Positions 1-4,433 of a DNA stretch of 11,423 nt are shown one piece after another (the stretch's first letter is position 1; each line of letters opens with the position of its first letter). Origin of the DNA: Flavobacteriales bacterium UBA7443 (GTDB lineage: Bacteria; Bacteroidota; Bacteroidia; Flavobacteriales_D; Sanyastnellaceae); the NCBI GenBank assembly GCA_002477505.1, contig DLQB01000182.1, positions 1 to 11,423 of the forward strand. Reading direction: 5' to 3'. The position numbers were made by a program, and so were the translations under genes. The notes beneath the pieces are model-generated. The model searched no databases and was not told where the DNA came from. It worked only from the letters and a program-made list of their open reading frames with translations.

Positions 1-699
1 TGCGATTACGAAGGAGCCGGCACCGTGGAATTCTTGCTCGATGATCAACATCGCTTTTATTTCCTCGAAATGAACACTCGATTGCAAGTGGAACACCCCG
101 TAACCGAATGCATCACAAATGTCGACTTGGTTCGGGAGCAAATCCGCATTGCAGAGGGACATCGCCTTTCCTTCGAACAAGCGGACCTCAAGATCCGCGG
201 CCACGCCATCGAAGTTCGAGTTTACGCCGAGGATGCGCGAGCCGGATTCTTGCCTACAACGGGAACCTTGCAGCGCTATTCACCACCCACAGGACCTGGC
301 ATTCGCGTCGACGATGGAGTCGAAGAAGGACAAGAAATCCCCATTCATTATGATCCGATGTTGTCCAAACTGGTCGTGCAGGGACACAACAGGGACGCAG
401 CGATTGAACGCGCCATCACGGCCATCGATGCCTATGAAATCACAGGAGTCTCTACTACCCTGGATTTCGGCCGTTTCGCGATAGACCATGCCGCTTTTCG
501 AAGCGGTTCATTTGACACGCATTTTGTCAGCGAACATTTTCACGAAGGAGCATTGGACCGCAAAGTGCCGATGGAGGATGAAGACGTCGCAAAACTTGCC
601 GTTGCTATGATGCTTCGATCCAATCCGACCCCTCAGAAAACCGCAAGTTCTGCGGAAACCAAGCGCACCTCAAATTGGAAGAATCGGAAGAATTTCTGA
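1..699 (+). CDS. accC: Biotin carboxylase subunit of acetyl-/acyl-CoA carboxylase, C-terminal part (5' truncated by window)
   Basis: ATP-dependent carboxylase that carboxylates biotin on a carrier protein, the first half-reaction of acetyl-CoA or propionyl-CoA carboxylase in the cytoplasm. The frame is open from base 1 and gives 232 residues. The real start lies upstream; the GTG at 25 is an internal Val. Visible are the end of the ATP-grasp domain (YEGAGTVEFLLD, then FYFLEMNTRLQVEHPVTE at about residues 19-36) and the biotin carboxylase C-terminal domain (GHAIEVRVYAED at about 67-78, HYDPMLSKL at about 116-124). E23, N25, R27, Q29, E31 and R73 match the conserved catalytic and biotin/bicarbonate-site residues of AccC. 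The tail beyond FDTHFV (about 171-176) is longer than in E. coli AccC and resembles the acyl-CoA carboxylase versions common in Bacteroidota, so propionyl-CoA specificity is possible. No carrier or carboxyltransferase gene follows, so this is the last gene of its operon here. The family is certain; the exact complex is not. Confidence 0.93.
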   Translation, partial: CDYEGAGTVEFLLDDQHRFYFLEMNTRLQVEHPVTECITNVDLVREQIRIAEGHRLSFEQADLKIRGHAIEVRVYAEDARAGFLPTTGTLQRYSPPTGPGIRVDDGVEEGQEIPIHYDPMLSKLVVQGHNRDAAIERAITAIDAYEITGVSTTLDFGRFAIDHAAFRSGSFDTHFVSEHFHEGALDRKVPMEDEDVAKLAVAMMLRSNPTPQKTASSAETKRTSNWKNRKNF

Positions 700-717
700 T
701 TCATTCCTTGCCACAGA

Positions 718-751
718 ATGCCCAACGAGCCTTAGGAAAACCACTGGGCAT
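718..751. repeat. 7-bp perfect inverted repeat between convergent genes
   Basis: ATGCCCA at 718-724 is matched by TGGGCAT at 745-751, with a 20-nt loop. It spans the 3' junction of the convergent biotin carboxylase and sirtuin genes, the right place for a bidirectional terminator. The stem is short, the loop is long, and there is no T-tract on either side. The right arm lies inside the last codons of the sirtuin. A terminator role is possible but weak, and it may be chance. Confidence 0.3.
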
Positions 752-1421
752 CTAAACGCGCAAGTCCTTCCGAAGCGGCTAATGGCCAACAATGAGCCGA
801 CTCGAGAGGCAGCTCGGCTGAAGAGGGGTCTACGACGTGAACCGGAACCCCCGACCGAGCAATGTATGCCAGTTGCGCTGCGGGATAAACCTGCAAAGAT
901 GTCCCAACAATCAGCAAGCAATCCGCGGATTGAATGATCGAAATGGCTCGATCCATATTGGGTACTTCTTCACCAAACCATACGATATGAGGCCGAACGT
1001 GAAATCCATTGGGGCATCGATCCGATGATTGCATTTCCCAATGAGCCATGTCCCAAGCCGTTGCCGCAGCATCCAAGCTTCTCGCCTTCATCAGCTCACC
1101 ATGCAAGTGCAAAACATCCGTAGAGCCTGCTCTTTCATGCAAATCATCGACATTTTGGGTAATGACGTGAACGGCACAATGTGATTCCCAGCGTGCGATG
1201 GTGCGATGCCCGGCATTCGGCTCGCATGCCATGAGGTGCTTTCGACGCTCGTTATAGAACCGTCGAACACGATCCGGGTCTGCCGCCCAAGCCTCTGGCG
1301 TCGCAACATCTTGCACACGCTGCCCTTCCCACAAACCACCGTCACCACGAAACGTTGGAATTCCGCTCTCTGCGCTCATGCCCGCACCTGATAAAACCAC
1401 CAATTTCTCGGGACGCTCCAT
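732..1421 (-). CDS. cobB: NAD-dependent protein deacylase, Sir2 class III (SIRT5/CobB-like), zinc-cysteine-less
   Basis: Removes acyl groups, probably succinyl or malonyl as well as acetyl, from protein lysines using NAD+ in the cytoplasm. The 229 residues contain the NAD-binding GAGMSAESGIPTFR (12-25), QNVDDLHERAG (89-99), the catalytic His in HLHGEL (H107), VWFGE (147-151) and GTSLQVYPAA (173-182). FYNERR (55-60) supplies Y56 and R59, the YxxR pair that binds the acyl carboxylate in SIRT5 and E. coli CobB. The usual two CxxC zinc pairs between about residues 115 and 140 are absent; only C136 is there. I recall this as a feature of Bacteroidota sirtuins, so the gene is probably intact. The ATG at 1421 is the only start that keeps the beta-strand before GAGMS. 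It is divergent from the exonuclease-ccm run and convergent with the biotin carboxylase. The family is secure; desuccinylase preference is inferred from YxxR. Confidence 0.93.
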   Translation of the reverse strand: MERPEKLVVLSGAGMSAESGIPTFRGDGGLWEGQRVQDVATPEAWAADPDRVRRFYNERRKHLMACEPNAGHRTIARWESHCAVHVITQNVDDLHERAGSTDVLHLHGELMKARSLDAAATAWDMAHWEMQSSDRCPNGFHVRPHIVWFGEEVPNMDRAISIIQSADCLLIVGTSLQVYPAAQLAYIARSGVPVHVVDPSSAELPLESAHCWPLAASEGLARLDAQWFS

Positions 1422-1487
1422 GCCCGAATATAACCATAACCTTCGCGCCTGCTCAGCGGATTACAAGAAACACTCGAAGGGAAAGCC

Positions 1488-1495
1488 TATCTTTG
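1488..1495 (+). promoter_or_regulatory. Bacteroidota-type -7 box (TATCTTTG) for the exonuclease-ccm operon
   Basis: TATCTTTG matches the TAnnTTTG consensus of the Bacteroidota primary sigma factor. It ends 6 nt before the chosen ATG at 1502, so transcription would start at or within a few bases of the start codon and give a nearly leaderless mRNA. I find no clear TTG -33 element at the expected distance (around 1464-1471). The 80-nt spacer 1422-1501 is the only non-coding stretch ahead of the operon, which supports a promoter here. Confidence 0.45.
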
Positions 1496-1501
1496 CAAAC
1501 C

Positions 1502-2065
1502 ATGGACCAAAGGCATTTCATCATCTACGATTTGGAGGCTACGTGCTGGCGAAGCCGCGCGCCCAAACAAGTGGAAATCATTGAGATTGGCGCCGTAAAA
1601 GTAGATGAGAATTTAGACGTGATTTCTGAATTCTGCTTGTTCATTCGCCCCTTGTTGCATCCCGAAATTTCCAAATTCTGCACCCAATTGACTAGCATCA
1701 CTCAGCGCGACATTGAGGGTGCACCGCACTTTGATGAGGCGATTGAAGCCTTTGAAGATTGGATGAACCCGAGCGAGGTAAGAACCGTACTGATGAGTTG
1801 GGGAGAATTCGATAAACGACAACTCCTCATCGACAGCAAACTCCATGAAATGGAGCTGCCTTGGCTGCGCTACCATGCATGTTTGCAACACCACTACAGC
1901 AAGTGGAAGGAAAGCAAGAACCAAATCGGCCTGAAAAACGCCATGGAATTAGAGGGCTTGAGTTACAGTGGCACGCAGCACCGTGCCATTGAAGATGCCC
2001 GAAACATGGCGCGGCTCTTTCAAGTCATTGCAAAGCCCATGAACCTATTGAATCTGAATGGGTGA
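1502..2065 (+). CDS. DEDDh 3'-5' exonuclease, ERI1/KapD-like
   Basis: A predicted 3'-5' exonuclease of the RNase T/DnaQ fold, 187 residues from the ATG at 1502. ExoI is YDLEATCW (9-16) with metal ligands D10 and E12. ExoII is SWGEFDKRQL with D104. ExoIII is HRAIEDARNMARL with H160 and D165. DLEATCW and SWGEFD are typical of the ERI1/KapD branch, which in characterised members trims structured RNA 3' ends; the substrate here is unknown. The frame is open further upstream to 1355, but that part overlaps the divergent sirtuin and does not look like the family. The 1502 start puts the catalytic motif at the usual distance from the N-terminus and follows a TATCTTTG box. It ends 3 nt before ccmB, so it is probably the first gene of the ccm operon. 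No functional link to heme is known to me. It is not a DNA polymerase epsilon subunit, as no polymerase-binding or extra domain is present. Confidence 0.88.
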   Translation: MDQRHFIIYDLEATCWRSRAPKQVEIIEIGAVKVDENLDVISEFCLFIRPLLHPEISKFCTQLTSITQRDIEGAPHFDEAIEAFEDWMNPSEVRTVLMSWGEFDKRQLLIDSKLHEMELPWLRYHACLQHHYSKWKESKNQIGLKNAMELEGLSYSGTQHRAIEDARNMARLFQVIAKPMNLLNLNG

Positions 2066-2068
2066 GCC

Positions 2069-2785
2069 ATGAAAGCAATGGAAAACATCATGAATGCCTC
2101 CTCGGCGCCTGCGTCATCCGCATGGTCGCGCTATGCCGCGCTCACCCGTCATGCCTTCAAAATGGAATTTCGGCAAAAAAACGGATTGGCCGGATTGATT
2201 TTGTTTTCGATCGCCTCGGTCTACACGTGTTACCAAGTCGCTGGATCTCGAGCGGAGGCGGAAGCCTGGAATGCATTGGCTTGGGTAGTTTTGTTGTTTT
2301 CAGCCTTCAATGCCGTCGCAAAGTCATGGCCGGAAGATGCCCCGGAAATACGTGCCTATTTGATTCATGTGGTACGTCCGCAAGAATGGGTTTTGGCACG
2401 CATCACGTTTTTCAGTTTACTTCTGTGCGGAATGAGCAGCATTGTTTTCATCGCCTTCACCTTGTTCTTGGGCACTGAACACTTCAGCGGAATGCAAGCG
2501 ATCTATTTTTTCATTGGTATGCTCTTGACTTCCGTTGCCTTGGCCTCGCTCCTCGCCATGATTCAAGCATTGGCCGTGCGGGCGAATGGAGGTTTTGGAT
2601 TGATCGCGGTTCTCGGGTTGCCTCTGATCATTCCCGTCATCTTGATTGCAACGCGTTACGGCATGGATATCCTTCATGGAATTTCCTTTGCGGACACTGC
2701 GCACAACTTGCTTTTTTTGGGAACATTAAGTGGCGGTTTTGGGGCATTGGGCTTCATCCTGTTCCCTTATCTTTGGAGTGATTAA
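2069..2785 (+). CDS. ccmB: Heme exporter protein B (CcmB), cytochrome c maturation membrane permease
   Basis: Integral inner-membrane subunit that with the ATPase CcmA forms the ABC module of System I cytochrome c maturation; the module drives release of heme-loaded CcmE from CcmC. The 238 residues include about six hydrophobic segments (roughly 40-56, 68-86, 112-135, 146-170, 175-197, 213-235). The FRQKNGLAG stretch (34-42) before the first segment and LGLPLIIPVI (182-191) are family hallmarks. The protein is slightly longer than the usual 220 residues because of a Ser/Ala-rich N-terminus. The ATGs at residues 4 and 8 are alternative starts, and no Shine-Dalgarno decides among them. It starts 3 nt after the exonuclease stop and ends 6 nt before ccmC. 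No ccmA is next to it, unlike the proteobacterial order ccmABC, so CcmA must be encoded elsewhere. Confidence 0.9.
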   Translation: MKAMENIMNASSAPASSAWSRYAALTRHAFKMEFRQKNGLAGLILFSIASVYTCYQVAGSRAEAEAWNALAWVVLLFSAFNAVAKSWPEDAPEIRAYLIHVVRPQEWVLARITFFSLLLCGMSSIVFIAFTLFLGTEHFSGMQAIYFFIGMLLTSVALASLLAMIQALAVRANGGFGLIAVLGLPLIIPVILIATRYGMDILHGISFADTAHNLLFLGTLSGGFGALGFILFPYLWSD

Positions 2786-2791
2786 AAGCAG

Positions 2792-3835
2792 ATGGCTCAC
2801 AACGTTTGGAAAATTGGAGGTTTTATCCTGATTGCCTGTGTATTGGTTCTTGTATTCGCGGTCCCGATGGGCCCTGGATTGTTGGAGCTCCGAGATACTG
2901 GCGAAACTACCATGTCCAACGACTTGGATCGAAAAACGCCCGAGTACTTTCTGACCGGATTCGGCACACATTGGAGCAAAAATCCGGAAGATTTGCAGGT
3001 GCTGGTTCGTTCCAAAGCCAACCTGGCTCGGTTGGAGGTGATTGAAGTCTTGGATGACACGCACGCTCGCATCGGTCTAACCCTCCCCTATTCCGTGCCT
3101 TCAAAATCTTGGGATGTGTTGACCAACCATTCTATTGACGGCACGTTGCTGCTGGAAAACGGCCTGTTTTTGTCGGATCGATTTATCGACGAGTCCATCG
3201 TCCTTGCCGACATTGATGTTGAGGAATACGAAGCTGATTTGCCGTTTCACTTCCCCTATCAACCCCGAATTTTAGAATCCATCCGGAATTTGATGCTTCA
3301 TGTTCCCATGTGGTTTACGATGTTTGTCTTGATGGGAATCGCTTTTGTCGCCTCCATCAAACAGCTGGCTTCTGCTCGAGCGACGGCAGAGGACGAAAAA
3401 GCGGAGTCGGCTGTCAGGGTCGGTTTGCTTTTTGGGTTTCTAGGGCTGGTGACGGGCAGCGTTTGGGCGCGTTTCACATGGGGTGCTTGGTGGGTTGATG
3501 ATCCGCAACTCAACGGTGCTTTGGTCACGGTGTTGGTCTATTCTGGATACATGGTTTTGCGCAACAGCCTCGAAAGTGCTGCCCTTCGAGCTCGCTTGAG
3601 TGCTGTGTACAATTTATTCGCCTTTGTCATCCTCATCATCCTGCTCATGGTGTTGCCGCGATTCACGGAAAGCCTGCACCCCGGCAAAGGAGGAAACCCT
3701 GGTTTCAACTCGTATGATTTGGACAGTGCACTGCGCGCTGCATTCTATCCCGCGGTCATCGGCTGGATCTTCATTGGCCTGTGGATGCACCGAATCAACA
3801 TGCGCATTACCCGCTTGAACAAAAAATTAAAATGA
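2792..3835 (+). CDS. ccmC: Heme exporter protein C (CcmC) with large periplasmic loop insertion
   Basis: Binds heme at the outer face of the inner membrane and helps load it onto CcmE. The 347 residues compare with about 245 in E. coli. A first membrane segment (7-25) is followed by about 145 soluble residues. HVPMWFTM (H170, matching the heme-ligand His of HVPAAW) then opens the second segment (172-189), with further segments near 210-228, 243-258, 270-288 and 315-332, giving the usual six. The WWD-type loop reads WGAWWVDDPQL (230-240): the aromatic normally just before the conserved Asp is itself Asp (D236). H296 in ESLHPG matches the second heme-ligand His. The long first periplasmic loop has been seen in Bacteroidota CcmC as I recall it. 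The stop overlaps the next start as ATGA. The family is certain; the role of the insertion is unknown. Confidence 0.93.
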   Translation: MAHNVWKIGGFILIACVLVLVFAVPMGPGLLELRDTGETTMSNDLDRKTPEYFLTGFGTHWSKNPEDLQVLVRSKANLARLEVIEVLDDTHARIGLTLPYSVPSKSWDVLTNHSIDGTLLLENGLFLSDRFIDESIVLADIDVEEYEADLPFHFPYQPRILESIRNLMLHVPMWFTMFVLMGIAFVASIKQLASARATAEDEKAESAVRVGLLFGFLGLVTGSVWARFTWGAWWVDDPQLNGALVTVLVYSGYMVLRNSLESAALRARLSAVYNLFAFVILIILLMVLPRFTESLHPGKGGNPGFNSYDLDSALRAAFYPAVIGWIFIGLWMHRINMRITRLNKKLK

Positions 3836-4026
3836 ACGCATTGAATCTTATCCTGGTTCAGAGCCACCCCCTAGAAGGATGGTTTTTCGGCAGTGGAAAA
3901 GCACTGGTCGTGCTCGCGGTGGCTTTGATTCTTCTGGTTGGATTTGGCCTTTGGATGTGGCGGGCTGAGGCGCGACTCAAGCAATTGGAGGCGAAGTTGG
4001 ACTCGAAAAACACAGAGTTATCATGA
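3832..4026 (+). CDS. ccmD: CcmD-like small membrane protein
   Basis: A 64-residue protein with a short N-terminal part, one hydrophobic segment (about 24-43) and a charged, probably helical tail (RAEARLKQLEAKL, 44-56). Size, one membrane helix with a charged C-terminus, and position between ccmC and ccmE fit CcmD, which associates with CcmC-CcmE-heme and is needed for holo-CcmE release. The ATG at 3832 overlaps the ccmC stop as ATGA. The in-frame ATG at 3781 lies inside ccmC and would add residues with no membrane character, so I reject it. Its own stop overlaps the ccmE start by 4 nt. CcmD sequences are poorly conserved, so the call rests mostly on context. Confidence 0.75.
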   Translation: MNALNLILVQSHPLEGWFFGSGKALVVLAVALILLVGFGLWMWRAEARLKQLEAKLDSKNTELS

Positions 4027-4433
4027 AGAGGACACACATCATGAGCTTGTTGTTTGTCGCGATATTGGTCGGAACCTTTATCGCTACATTCACCAGCACG
4101 AGCCGCTCGGTGGGGTTTGCAGAAGCTCTCAAAGAACCGGGTGAAGAATGTAAGATCTCCGGCACACTTGTTCGCGAAGAGCCCGTCATTTATGATCCTA
4201 TCGTCGACCCCGGGAAAACGGTGTTCTGGATGGAAGATCGCGACGGAAAAACATGCCGAATCATTTTGGAAAAAGCAAAGCCAACGGGCCTCGAGAACAG
4301 CGAATCCATTGACTTGTATGGATCCATGATCGATGGAGCGTTTCACGCCACAGAAATGCTCATGAAATGCCCTTCCAAATACAACGAAAGCAATCATGTC
4401 CTCATGAATGAGGCAGGCGATTCGAGCTCATAA
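4023..4433 (+). CDS. ccmE: Cytochrome c-type biogenesis heme chaperone CcmE, CxxxY variant
   Basis: Membrane-anchored periplasmic chaperone that carries heme covalently from CcmC to CcmF. The 136 residues have an N-terminal anchor (about 6-24), an OB-fold beta domain (about 40-112) and the C-terminal heme-binding motif. FHATEMLMKCPSKY (107-120) aligns with the E-x-L-x-K-H-D-E-x-Y region of E. coli CcmE. The heme-attaching residue is therefore C116 with Y120, i.e. CxxxY in place of HxxxY. The protein is complete and not frameshifted at this site. CxxxY CcmE proteins are known from archaea and some bacteria, usually where CcmH is absent. Overlaps are 4 nt with the ccmD-like gene upstream (ATGA) and 1 nt with ccmF downstream (TAATG), so translation is probably coupled. 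Confidence 0.93.
   Translation: MKRTHIMSLLFVAILVGTFIATFTSTSRSVGFAEALKEPGEECKISGTLVREEPVIYDPIVDPGKTVFWMEDRDGKTCRIILEKAKPTGLENSESIDLYGSMIDGAFHATEMLMKCPSKYNESNHVLMNEAGDSSS

Noticed and set aside
600..699. Possible frameshift at the low-complexity 3' end of the biotin carboxylase
   Set aside because: The tail is polar and unlike E. coli AccC, but the conserved domain is complete before it and a variable Ser/Lys/Asn-rich end is plausible for Bacteroidota versions. No continuing homology is seen in another frame.
1422..1432. TATATTCG as the sirtuin promoter on the minus strand
   Set aside because: It has one mismatch to TAnnTTTG and no -33 TTG at a normal distance (the nearest is about 31 nt away), so I do not annotate it as a feature.
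1355..1501. In-frame extension of the exonuclease upstream to an ATG at 1355
   Set aside because: It would overlap the divergent sirtuin by 67 nt, adds a 49-residue stretch that does not resemble the family, and places the TATCTTTG box inside the gene. The 1502 start is preferred.
3781..3831. Earlier start for the ccmD-like gene
   Set aside because: It lies within ccmC; the ATG at 3832 gives the ATGA overlap seen at other junctions and a typical CcmD length.
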